From assembly GCF_013294015.1 (NCBI RefSeq), contig NZ_JABSNO010000012.1, positions 34,932 through 98,931 of the forward strand: a stretch of DNA of 64,000 nt, in the 5' to 3' direction. The notes below the pieces were generated by a model, which worked only from the letters and a program-made list of their open reading frames with translations, made no database searches and was not told where the DNA came from. This document shows positions 34,523 through 46,227 of this stretch, one piece after another. The translations under genes were made by a program, and so were the position numbers. This DNA is from Frigoriflavimonas asaccharolytica. Its GTDB lineage: Bacteria; Bacteroidota; Bacteroidia; Flavobacteriales; Weeksellaceae. The first letter of the stretch is position 1. Every line of letters starts with the position of its first letter.

Positions 34523-35350
34523 ATGATCAAACCCGGTAGAACGCAAACTTTAACCATCGCTGAAAAAAATAATTCTGGATACTTTCTAGAAGATCAAACT
34601 GGCGATAGAGCATTTCTTTCTAAAATTTTCGCTAACGATGATACAGAAATTGGAGATGAAATCGATGTATTTGTCTATCAAGATGATCATACTTTAAAAG
34701 CAACTACAGAAACTCCACTGGCCGAAATTGGCGAATTTGCGGTGATGGAATGTATACAGACTTTGCCAACTGGCGCATTTATGGATTGGGGAATCATTAA
34801 AGATCTTTTTATCCCATACAAACAACAGAAAGGCAAAATAGTAGAGCAGAAGCGGTATTTGGTATATATTTATATTGATGAAGCTACAGGATTGATCACA
34901 GGAACTACCAAATTTAAACGTAATCCGCAATACGATATTACGCCATTTGAATATGGAAATAAGGTAGATTTGATAATGATGAACGAAAGCGAACTTGGTT
35001 GGAATGTAGTCATCAACAAAGAGTATATTGGTTTGCTTTATTTTTCTGATGTTTACAAAAAATTGTATCCACTTTCTGAAGAAAAAGGTTTCATAAAAGC
35101 GATAAGAGAAGATGGGAAAATAGATGTTACGCTGCAATTAGATGGCTTTGAAAACATCGATGAATTTCGTCAGAAAATTTTAGATTACCTAGACGAAAAT
35201 TTTGGATTGATGTATTTATCAGATAAATCTTCGCCCGAGGAAATAAAAAAAGAGCTAGAAATGAGTAAGAAAAATTTCAAAAAAGCAATTGGCGGATTGT
35301 ATAGAGATAAAGTGATAGAAATACAACAGGATAAAATAAAACTAGTATAA
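34523..35350 (+). CDS. S1-like RNA-binding protein, CvfB/YitL family
   Basis: 275-residue cytosolic protein made of tandem S1-like OB folds and a C-terminal winged helix. In the family these bind RNA and affect virulence-gene expression in Staphylococcus. Seen here: an N-terminal S1-like part (AEKNNSGYFLEDQTGDRAFLS), a second with GAFMDWGIIKDLFIPYKQQK (the typical G-A-F-x-D-W-G), a third with EKGFIKAIREDGKIDVTL, and the C-terminal winged helix with EEIKKELEMSKKNFKKAIGGL. No neighbour suggests a specific role. Confidence 0.9.
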   Translation: MIKPGRTQTLTIAEKNNSGYFLEDQTGDRAFLSKIFANDDTEIGDEIDVFVYQDDHTLKATTETPLAEIGEFAVMECIQTLPTGAFMDWGIIKDLFIPYKQQKGKIVEQKRYLVYIYIDEATGLITGTTKFKRNPQYDITPFEYGNKVDLIMMNESELGWNVVINKEYIGLLYFSDVYKKLYPLSEEKGFIKAIREDGKIDVTLQLDGFENIDEFRQKILDYLDENFGLMYLSDKSSPEEIKKELEMSKKNFKKAIGGLYRDKVIEIQQDKIKLV

Positions 35351-35353
35351 AAT

Positions 35354-35393
35354 AAAAAGGGAGATTTAAATTTTAAATCTCCCTTTTTTTTAC
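35354..35393. terminator. Bidirectional terminator between the CvfB-like gene and the T9SS gene
   Basis: An almost perfect palindrome, AAAGGGAGATTTAAA opposite TTTAAATCTCCCTTT, with flanking A- and T-runs. Serves both converging genes. Confidence 0.9.
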
Positions 35394-35406
35394 ACGTTCA
35401 TCAATT

Positions 35407-38400
35407 TTATTCTCGATTTTTTATTAATAAAAATCCTTTGTAAATTCTTCCATCTGATAATTGCAATACATACCAATATGTGTTCGTTGGTAATGGTTGT
35501 CCGAGATAGGTTCCGTCCCATTTTATTTCTGCAGAATCTTTTTTATCTAATACAATTTTGCCAAATCTATCAAAAACGGTGACTTGTGAATTCTTGTAAT
35601 TTTTTAAACCATCAATATTCCAGACGTCATTATTTCCATCATTGTTTGGGGTTATTACATTTTGAATTTTAAAAATTGTAAAGTCTAAACTTTTAATTTC
35701 GCAGCCTGAATTTGTTTTTATAAAAGCAGTGAAAGAACCATTTGCCAAATTAGAAAAAACATTGCTGTTTTGATAATTAATTCCATCTATAGAATAAAGA
35801 TAATTGCCTGATGGCGCAACAAATATTGTTGCAGAATTATTGACGATTTCAATTCCGGTTATTGTACCTGCTATTGTTTCAGTTGCAATTATCTGTGCAG
35901 TATTGCTACATCCACTAGCGTTAGAAACTGTTACGGTATAAGTTCCAGATTGCGTTACATTGATCGTTTGTGTAGTTTCTCCAGTAGACCAAAGGTAAGT
36001 TGCAAATCCGCTTCCAGCATCCAAAACTGCTCGATTTCCTTTACAAAATTCTACATTGTTTACATTCAGCTGTGGTTTTTGTAAAAGCGTGATAGTAAGG
36101 TTTACTATTTTAAAACAACCGTTCGTATTGATTACTTTTACTTTAAATTGATTGATGCCAATGACTAGATTTACATTGCTAAAATTGGGTATGAGTATAT
36201 TTGTGGCATCATAATATTCATAAGTAAAGACTGTCGGGTTCGCTATTATATTTCCATTGTAGTTGGATAAATTAATAACCGAAGAATTTCCGACAGAGGG
36301 ATTACAAAAAGATACAGCATAATTATTTGCGGGAACCACATCGTTAGAAATAACAACAAAGATTGCGAGTTTTACATTACTTTCGCAACCGTTTATTGTT
36401 TGTGTAGCAAAATAAGTTTGTCCGTTTGCTAAACTTGTATTTGCTGGCAATAATATTCCCGCTGCATTGTACCATTTTATATTTATACCGGTGACTGCAA
36501 GATTTGCTAATGTAGCATTTTCTGTGGGGCAAAATGTTTGCGTAGCATTTCCTGTGGGTGGATTGGGATTTTCTATATTCGCCAAAATTGCAGTCGGCAA
36601 ACTTTCGCATCCATTCACAGTTTGAGTGGCTGAATAGGTAGTTCCATTCACGAGTGGAGTGTTTGCAGGTAGTAAAATTCCTGCAGCATTGTACCATTTT
36701 ATATTTGTGCCAGCAATTGTGATATCGGATAATTTTGGTTGATTAATCAAACAAAAATTTTGTGGCGAATTTGCAACCGGAGAATTTTGCGCCGTGATGA
36801 TTACATTTTGCGTTTGTGTAGCTATATTTCCATTACCATCATTAAAATTCCACGTAATCACATAATTTCCCGCTTGAGAATAAGATAAAGGATTACTTGT
36901 CGTAGCAGTTATTGTTCCTGCGCAATTATCTGTAGCAGTTGGGATTGTAGAAATTATTGTTTGGCAATTTCCCGTAATATCTGGAAGTGTTGTACTATTT
37001 GGAATTGGCGGTAAATTGTCTCCAATCAAAACAGTGATGGAATGAGTTCCGCTACATCCGGAATTCGAAGATATTAAACAGAAATAAGTGCCATTATTTG
37101 TAACAGTTGCATTGGGGATTGTAGGATTTGCAAGGTTAGATGTAAATCCATTTGGTCCTGTCCAAGAATAAGAATCTCCGCCAGAAGCTGTTAAATTTAA
37201 TGTATTTCCAGTGCAGAGTGGTGCGTTTGAAGTGATATTACCTAAAGAATCACAATCTTGCAGTTTTACAATATAACCATCATTTGCAGAACCTTGTGTT
37301 TGCTGAAAAGTTCCTGGCGTTGCAATACCAGAAGAGTTTTGACTGGACATTCCAGACATATAAATGTATCCGCTACTATCTTTTGTAACGTTAGAAAGTT
37401 GTGTAGCTCCATTCCCTCCATAGTAAGTTCCCCAAATTTTTTGATCATTTCCATCAAATTTTATTAAGTATGACTTAATAAATTGACCTGGTGTTGACAT
37501 ATATGCATTTGGTGTTGCAATATTTAAAAAACCAGAACTTGAAGCTAATCCTGTATGAAAAACACTACCTTGTTCATCTACATAAAATTGATTTTGAATA
37601 TTACTATTCAACGTAGGGAAATAAGTTTTTGTAATAATATTTGTTGAAAGATTTACTCTATAAATCCCAACTGAATTTATATTTCCACCATTTTGTTGAA
37701 AAGTTCCTGGTATTATTAAAACGCCATTTAAAATTCTAGCTTCATAGGTGTAATCTTGTCCTGGTGTACCAAAATAGCTCGATCTTAAAAGTTACGTTCC
37801 ATTATCAGATATTTTTGCGTAAAATATATTTGTACTTACGTTATTTGCCGCATTATTTCCTTGAATAGGATTAACCATAGGTATTTGAGTAGACGTGGTA
37901 TTCCCAATTATTTCCAAAGTGTTGTTTTCGACAGCCATTATTTTTGTGAATGTAGAAGCACCATTTGATCCTCCAAAGTAGGTTGTCCATAAAAAGTTAC
38001 CATCCAGGTCATATTTTGCTAGAAAAGCATCGCTAAAACCTCCAGTAGAAACTTTTGTAACCTGATAGGTATTTACAGCTGGCAGATTTATACTTCTTGT
38101 TTCTCCTGCTATATAAATACTACTGTTATTTACAAAAATAGAGTAAGCATCATCATCATTGCTACCACCAAAATATTTATTAAAAATAAATGCACCATTA
38201 GAATTTAGTTTTAAAACAAACGCATCATCATTATACGGGTTATTAGGAATTGTTGGTGTTAATACTGATGTGTATCCCGTAACATAAATATTAGAGGCTG
38301 CATCAAATCCTATATCTCTTGTTACATCTGAGTAAATTCCACCATAATAGGTTGCCCACAATTTCTGACCATTTTCTGTTATTTTACTTATAACTCCATC

Positions 38401-39348
38401 CACGCTTCCTGCCATATTCGTTTGGTAAGCACCAGAAGTTGCAATGTTATTCGTGCTTGTAGATGCGCCAATTACGTAAACAAAATTTTGAAAATCCGTT
38501 TTTACTTTTACTTGATCTTCACCATTTCCACCAAAAAAACTACCCCAAATTCTCACAGGAACTGGATCTATAATTAATGTTTTGCTTGTGTCAAACGGTT
38601 TTGAAATAGATAAACCATACACAGATTCTACCAAAGCGATAAAATTTACAGGAATTTTGCTATTTTCTTTTCCTTTTATCCAAGAAGCAGGGATTTTCTC
38701 AATTACTTCTCCAAATTTTGTAGAGATGGAAATTTCATTGTTTTTTAAAATATTTGCTCCGCCAGAAATTTTCAATTTAATATCAGAGACATTTCCCCCA
38801 GGTTTTACAATGAAATTATATTTAATAGGTGTTGTAGAATCCAGACTTCCTTCAAATTCTAAATCTATTTCTGGATATATATTTTTATACGTTACTTTTT
38901 TATAAAGATGTACATCTTTTACATTGATGATTTCTCCATTTTGCTTCGTCTGATAATAGTTTTCAAAATAAGAAGATTTACCTACACCAACAATACTTGC
39001 GTTGGGATTAGAATTTAATAATTCAATGTCTATTCTATGATAAATAGATTTATAATCAAATTTTTCAATTTCTGATAAATTTTGTACGCTAGATGTTTTT
39101 TTTTGATTATTTACTTTTTTTTCTGTTTTCTCAACCTCGTAAAAATCATAAGAAAATCCGTTCTTTTTTAGTTGCACGTTTAATCCATTGGAGTTAAACA
39201 GATAGAGAACAGCAGGATTTTGGTTTCCATTTTGATCAACAATTTGCCCTTTATTTTCTTGAAAACTTGGTTCAAAATTATTTTCAGTCGTTTGTGCAGA
39301 AAAATACGCTAAAAATAAAATTGAAAATAACGTGTAAAATTTTATCAT
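35407..39348 (-). pseudogene. Giant T9SS type B surface protein, interrupted by one in-frame stop
   Basis: One frame of 1314 codons runs from the ATG at 39348 (signal MIKFYTLFSILFLAYFSAQ) to 35407, broken only by TAA at 37794-37792 (codon 519). Upstream: an N-terminal beta domain typical of SBBP proteins (FEPSFQENKGQIVDQNGNQ) and SBBP repeats ending in motifs like WATYYGG. The stop falls inside a repeat (SDNGT-stop-LLRSSYFG), where neighbours have a Lys. Downstream: an HYR-like domain, two nearly identical Ig-like modules (KWYNAAGILLPANT twice) and a CHU_C type B sorting domain (NVITPNNDGNNDVWNIDG). The downstream part has no start of its own except a TTG at 37611. Surface or gliding-related adhesin; nonsense mutation, recoding or sequencing error. 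Confidence 0.88.
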
Positions 39349-39368
39349 ATAATTTTTAATTTGAAAAT

Positions 39369-39719
39369 TTAATCTATTTTCTTCACCAGCAAAATCCACT
39401 CTTCATCCAGAAATTTGTAGCCATGATCGTAAATAAATTGGTAGGTTGCACCATTTTTGTAGGTGATGATTTGAGTAATGTAATTGAAATCAAAACCTAG
39501 TGACACCAATTTTGTCTTCGTCGTTTTTGCTTTTCCTTCGGTGTTTATTCCATCCAAAATTCTAGAATTTTTTCGCAATATATTGTGGATTTGGCGCATA
39601 AGATTGCTAGTGTCTTTATTTTGGTTGTTGTTGTAGGTGTTTCTACAGCCATCACTACAGAATTTTTTATCAGATCTTCCGTGTATTTTATCTCCACATT
39701 CTAAACATTCCATTTGCAA
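39369..39719 (-). CDS. Small zinc-ribbon protein
   Basis: A 116-residue protein with an N-terminal four-Cys ribbon: C5-x2-C8 (MECLECGDKIHGR) and C21-x3-C25 (FCSDGCRNTYNN), like the treble-clef ribbons of translation- or DNA-linked proteins. The rest is a small alpha/beta domain (LVSLGFDFNYITQIITYKNG, ending WILLVKKID). Start could also be the Met at 39713. Function unknown; conserved-looking small protein of Flavobacteriales. Ends 20 nt before the large surface protein start. Confidence 0.75.
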   Translation of the reverse strand: MQMECLECGDKIHGRSDKKFCSDGCRNTYNNNQNKDTSNLMRQIHNILRKNSRILDGINTEGKAKTTKTKLVSLGFDFNYITQIITYKNGATYQFIYDHGYKFLDEEWILLVKKID

Positions 39720-39770
39720 AATATTTATTTAAAGATAGATAAATTGTGAAAATAAATATTAAAAAATTTA

Positions 39771-41309
39771 TTATTTAATTTCTATGCTATTTTTTTTAGA
39801 AATCTCTTCTAAAACGTAGTGTAAAACTTTATCTTTTTTCTGTAAAATTTCAGTTGTACTTTCAATCATTTCAATATTTGGTTCTACACCTTTTTTGGTT
39901 TTTGTAAAAACTATATTTGGCGAAATTTTCATCAAACCGATGGGAAATAGAATCTTAGAATTAGGTAATTTCACAGTATTATACCTTCCTGCAACAGTGC
40001 CATCATTTGCGCCGCCAGTTTCTTCTCCTACCAAAATTGCGCGTCCGTCTCCTTTTAATTTTGATGAAATAATGGAAGATGCCGAAAAACTACTACCGTT
40101 TATGAGTACATAAATTTCACCTTCAAATGCATTTTTTCGTGGTTTTTTGGAGGAGAAAAGATTATTTCTTAACAAAATTTGACCGTCTTTTTTCTTCACA
40201 GAAAGTAAACTACCAAATGCATAAAAAGGGTAAGTGATTGCTGCCAAAGGTTTTGCAAGCCATGGAATACTTGAAAAATAATCTGCCCGAAGCAAAGAAG
40301 CGCTATCCGTAACTTCAATATCTGTAATAAATGGATATTTATCTGCGCCTAAATATCGATACAAATCATGGATTTCTGCAAGAGAACCGCCAAGATTATT
40401 TCGCAAATCCAAAATTAAATACTTTACTTTTTTGTCAGAAAGTGTCTGAAAACTTTCTTTATAAAAACTTTTAGATTTAACGCCAGAAAAAGTTTTTATC
40501 GTCATTAATACAACACTACTATCTTTAGTTTTAAAATCTATGCTTCTATTGTACGATCGCGTGTTTGGGTTGTAATCTTGGGTTTTTTGCTCTTCCTTTT
40601 TTTTTGTGTAAATTTTCTCCGCTTTCTTTTCCTTTTTACTTACTGGTTCTCTTTTTAAATAAAATATTTTTATTTCATTATTAAATTTAACTTTCAATTT
40701 CACACTGTCCAAAATACCATTTTCTACTGTAAAAAAAGTTGGCCATCTTCTAGACAAAGCGTATTTTTCATAGCTCGTATTGTATCCATCACTGGCAATA
40801 TATGGTTTGTATTTTTCTATTAAAATTGAACTTTTCTCCTCATTTATTTCCAAAATTTCTGTGCCTACATCCATATTTTCAATTTTATCGGCATTGTCTT
40901 TCACAAAAATTTTATCCCCGTCTAAAATAAAATTATACCTGCTGAAAAGCCCTTTTTGTTTTTCTAGATTTTTAATTTCTTTCTTGGTCAGTCTTTTTGC
41001 AGGAATCATTAAATTTAAATGTCCTTGCTGAACTTCTGTAATCAAAGGAGCCAATTTTTGATAAAATTCTGATGGATTTAATGGCGATTTTATAGTGAAT
41101 TTCAGACTGTCAAATTTAAAATCTAGATTTTCTTTAGATGTAAAACCATATAAATCTGGATGATTTTTCTGCAATTTCTTGTAGGTGAAATTCACATCTT
41201 TTTTTAGTTTTTCTACGGGAATTTTGGTCAAAAGTTGTTCGTTGTATTTCTTTACAGAAATGCATGAACTCAATAGTAAGACTAACAGAAAATAGTAGAT
41301 TTTTTTCAT
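39771..41309 (-). CDS. S41 family C-terminal processing peptidase-like lipoprotein
   Basis: 512-residue envelope serine protease of the S41 (CTP/TSP) family. It starts with a lipoprotein signal (FLLVLLLSSCISVKK, lipid Cys about 16). A helical N-terminal part and a PDZ-like region (FVKDNADKIENMDVGTEILEIN, about 140-160) follow. The protease core has YLILDLRNNLGGSLAEIHDLY and VLINGSSFSASSIISSKLKG, where the nucleophile Ser lies in GSSFSAS, then VGEETGGANDG. Catalytic features look intact. Probably processes envelope proteins; substrate unknown. Confidence 0.9.
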   Translation of the reverse strand: MKKIYYFLLVLLLSSCISVKKYNEQLLTKIPVEKLKKDVNFTYKKLQKNHPDLYGFTSKENLDFKFDSLKFTIKSPLNPSEFYQKLAPLITEVQQGHLNLMIPAKRLTKKEIKNLEKQKGLFSRYNFILDGDKIFVKDNADKIENMDVGTEILEINEEKSSILIEKYKPYIASDGYNTSYEKYALSRRWPTFFTVENGILDSVKLKVKFNNEIKIFYLKREPVSKKEKKAEKIYTKKKEEQKTQDYNPNTRSYNRSIDFKTKDSSVVLMTIKTFSGVKSKSFYKESFQTLSDKKVKYLILDLRNNLGGSLAEIHDLYRYLGADKYPFITDIEVTDSASLLRADYFSSIPWLAKPLAAITYPFYAFGSLLSVKKKDGQILLRNNLFSSKKPRKNAFEGEIYVLINGSSFSASSIISSKLKGDGRAILVGEETGGANDGTVAGRYNTVKLPNSKILFPIGLMKISPNIVFTKTKKGVEPNIEMIESTTEILQKKDKVLHYVLEEISKKNSIEIK

Positions 41310-41405
41310 AGTTATGCGTAAGGTGAAATTTGATAATCTGTGTAAATGTTTGTTTACTAAATTATTAATTTTTTCTAAAACTAAATAGATTATAATATTG
41401 AAAGA

Positions 41406-41437
41406 AAAAACTCTTCAAAAATTTTTTTGAAGAGTTT
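41406..41437 (-). terminator. Terminator of the isocitrate dehydrogenase gene
   Basis: AAACTCTTCAAAAA pairs with TTTTTGAAGAGTTT; on the minus strand a T-run follows, about 25 nt past the stop codon. Confidence 0.82.
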
Positions 41438-41461
41438 AATTTTTATTTTTAAATTAGAAAT

Positions 41462-43684
<2,223 letters not shown>

Positions 43685-43712
43685 TTATTTATGTTTAATT
43701 AATTTTAAAAAA

Positions 43713-43720
43713 CAAATTTA
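43713..43720 (-). promoter_or_regulatory. Putative -7 element for icd
   Basis: TAAATTTG on the minus strand, 34 nt before the ATG at 43678; -33 box unclear. Confidence 0.45.
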
Positions 43721-43823
43721 AGGAAAAAAAATAATTTTATGGTATTTAGAATTTAATACATTTGTAATATCATAATATTTGAATTTTACAAATATTTTAA
43801 TATAATCCTAAGATAAATTTAGT

Positions 43824-44639
43824 ATGAAGAAAATTATAGTTTTATTTTTAACGATGACTTCCATCCTCACTTTTTGCCAAGATATTAAATTTTCTGAAAA
43901 AGAGATTAAAAATAAATTAGATTCTATTAAAACAGAGGGAAATTTACTGTATTCTTTTGAAAAAGCATCTTGGAATTCGAATGATATTGCGAGAAAAAAT
44001 GTGGAAATTAAAGATTTGATAGGTGCATATCTTACTTATCAAAATGAAGAATTTGTGCGTACCGTTTTTTTAAATAAATCTGGAAGCGAAATAATTGCAG
44101 AGTATAATTTCAAAAACAAGGCAGAGATACCAACTAAAATAAATTTAGAGGTAAGAAGTTTATCTAAAATTGAAATAGATTTAAAGAATGTTCGACAAAA
44201 TTTGATTTCCTACTTTTCAAATCCTGCCAATGAAGTTGGAGCACCGAAAGGATTTAGTTTAAACATTATTACAATACCTTTTGGAGCTAATTTCAAGACC
44301 TATTTAATACCAGGAACTTCCCAATCAAACGTAATACCTTTTGGAAATGATTATCTATTTATAACGGATAATAACGGTAAAATCTTGAATAAGAAAAAAT
44401 TTCATTCCGCGATGATTCCCGTTTTTGGAAGTGATGATGAAGGAAATTTCTCTGCATCTTCTACACATAGCCATCTAAAAGAAAATCCTTTCCTTTCCGC
44501 TACAGATATTTGTACATTTAGATTGTATGCACCATTTACAAAACTCACGAAATTCTCTGTATTTTCGCCTGGATTGAAAAAAACTTTCGAGTATAATATG
44601 ATAGAAAATACTTTAGAAATTGTTAAAAATCCATTTTAA
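43824..44639 (+). CDS. Secreted protein with a JAMM-type metallopeptidase motif
   Basis: 271 residues with a Sec signal (MKKIIVLFLTMTSILTFCQ). The first 130 residues are charged and helical with no family I recognise. The C-terminal domain contains H215-S-H217, seven residues, Ser225, two residues and Asp228 (THSHLKENPFLSATDICTF): an exact HxHx7SxxD, the zinc-binding signature of JAB1/MPN (JAMM) isopeptidases and related proteins. The surrounding strands (YLFITDNNGKILNKKKFHSA before, KFSVFSPGLKKTFEYN after) fit that fold, as does the LYAPF helix. A conserved upstream Glu is not obvious. Exported JAMM proteins are uncommon; activity is inference. Confidence 0.6.
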   Translation: MKKIIVLFLTMTSILTFCQDIKFSEKEIKNKLDSIKTEGNLLYSFEKASWNSNDIARKNVEIKDLIGAYLTYQNEEFVRTVFLNKSGSEIIAEYNFKNKAEIPTKINLEVRSLSKIEIDLKNVRQNLISYFSNPANEVGAPKGFSLNIITIPFGANFKTYLIPGTSQSNVIPFGNDYLFITDNNGKILNKKKFHSAMIPVFGSDDEGNFSASSTHSHLKENPFLSATDICTFRLYAPFTKLTKFSVFSPGLKKTFEYNMIENTLEIVKNPF

Positions 44640-44769
44640 AGTTGAATATTATAAATTCTGTTTTTAAGATTTTTAATTATAAAAGCTAGGTTTATTTATT
44701 ACACTATTTCCAACTTTTTATTTTTAAATTTTACTTTTAAGACCTACCTTTACAGCAAATTATTAAACT

Positions 44770-45606
44770 ATGATCGAGTGGAAAACCGTAAAAGAATACG
44801 AAGATATTACTTATAAAAAATGTGGAGGAGTTGCAAGAATTGCTTTTAATAGACCAGAAGTGCGCAATGCATTTCGCCCTAAAACAACATCGGAATTATA
44901 TGACGCATTTTACCATGTTTCCGAAGATTCTTCTGTTGGTGTAGTTTTATTAACTGGCGAAGGTCCAAGCAAAAAAGATGGTGGACATGCATTTTGCAGT
45001 GGTGGAGATCAGAAAGCACGCGGAGAACAAGGTTATGTTGGCGAAGATGGTCGTCATCGTTTAAATATTTTAGAAGTTCAACGTTTGATACGCTTTATGC
45101 CAAAAGTTGTGATTGCCGTAGTAAATGGATGGGCAGTTGGTGGTGGACATTCTTTGCACGTAGTTTGCGATCTTACATTAGCAAGCGAGGAGCATGCAAT
45201 TTTTAAACAAACAGATGCAGATGTTACTAGTTTTGATGGTGGTTATGGTTCTGCATATTTGGCAAAAATGGTAGGGCAAAAAAAAGCCAGAGAAATTTTC
45301 TTTCTAGGTAGAAATTATTCTGCAAAAGAAGCCGCAGAAATGGGAATGGTCAACGCCGTAATTCCACATGCAGATTTAGAAGAAAAATCTTACGAATGGG
45401 CACAAGAAATACTAGGAAAATCACCAATGTCTATCAGAATGCTAAAATTTGCTATGAATTTAACTGATGATGGAATGGTTGGTCAACAAGTTTTTGCTGG
45501 AGAAGCTACACGATTGGCATACATGACGGAAGAAGCAAAAGAAGGTAGAAACGCATTTCTGGAAAAAAGAAAACCAAATTTCGGTGAAGATGGGTGGATT
45601 TCTTAA
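44770..45606 (+). CDS. menB: 1,4-dihydroxy-2-naphthoyl-CoA synthase
   Basis: Crotonase-fold enzyme that closes the ring of o-succinylbenzoyl-CoA in menaquinone synthesis. The 278-residue product has ARIAFNRPEVRNAFRPKT at about 22-39, the oxyanion loop AFCSGGDQKARGEQGYVGEDG, VVNGWAVGGGHSLHVVCDLT at about 118-137 and TDADVTSFDGGYGSAYLAKMVG, all MenB landmarks. First gene of a cluster that ends with menA. Confidence 0.97.
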   Translation: MIEWKTVKEYEDITYKKCGGVARIAFNRPEVRNAFRPKTTSELYDAFYHVSEDSSVGVVLLTGEGPSKKDGGHAFCSGGDQKARGEQGYVGEDGRHRLNILEVQRLIRFMPKVVIAVVNGWAVGGGHSLHVVCDLTLASEEHAIFKQTDADVTSFDGGYGSAYLAKMVGQKKAREIFFLGRNYSAKEAAEMGMVNAVIPHADLEEKSYEWAQEILGKSPMSIRMLKFAMNLTDDGMVGQQVFAGEATRLAYMTEEAKEGRNAFLEKRKPNFGEDGWIS

Positions 45607-45615
45607 AAATAAAAT

Positions 45616-46227
45616 ATGAATTTTGAAAATCTAGAAATTAAAGTTGAAGATTTACCTGATTTTGAAAAAGTAGAATTCAAATCTATTTCTAAAAAATATT
45701 TGTACGTTATTTTCTTTAATTGGACTATCATTGCTATTGTAGTTTTCACAGGGTCTTTAATTGTAAATTTTTTCCAGCGGCAATTATTTGGATCATATTT
45801 TAAGTATATACTTGGCTTTTTAGTATTTTTTTTAATTCTGAATTTTATATTAAGTTATTTCGGGTTTTTTAAAAAAAAATATGCCATCAGAAATCAAGAT
45901 GTTATTTTTCAATCTGGTCTTATCAAAACTACAACGATTATAATACCTTTCAACAGAATACAGCACGTTAGTTTAGAAGAAGGTTGGCTATCTCGTGTTT
46001 TAGATCTTAAGGCGATTTCAATTTTCACGGCGGGACAAAGTGGTGGTGATATAAAAATTCCTGGATTAGATAATGAAGTTTCTCTGAAAATCAACCAATT
46101 AATTTTAAATAAAATTGAAGACGAAGTTTCTGAAGAGAAATCTGAAGAGAAATCCAGTGAAATAGATGGACTAGAGACAGATGAACAATCAGAAATCATC
46201 TTTGAAAATAGAAAGGATGAAATCTGA
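45616..46227 (+). CDS. PH-domain membrane protein, YdbS-like
   Basis: 203-residue inner-membrane protein: two helices (about 32-56 and 62-82) and a bacterial PH domain (bPH2) at about 85-160 (YAIRNQDVIFQSGLIKTTTIIIPFNRIQHV, then KAISIFTAGQSGGDIKIPG). A very acidic tail (EEKSEEKSSEIDGLETDEQ) follows. YdbS and YdbT proteins pair in many bacteria and their role is unclear. Overlaps the next gene by 11 nt, so translationally coupled. Confidence 0.88.
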   Translation: MNFENLEIKVEDLPDFEKVEFKSISKKYLYVIFFNWTIIAIVVFTGSLIVNFFQRQLFGSYFKYILGFLVFFLILNFILSYFGFFKKKYAIRNQDVIFQSGLIKTTTIIIPFNRIQHVSLEEGWLSRVLDLKAISIFTAGQSGGDIKIPGLDNEVSLKINQLILNKIEDEVSEEKSEEKSSEIDGLETDEQSEIIFENRKDEI

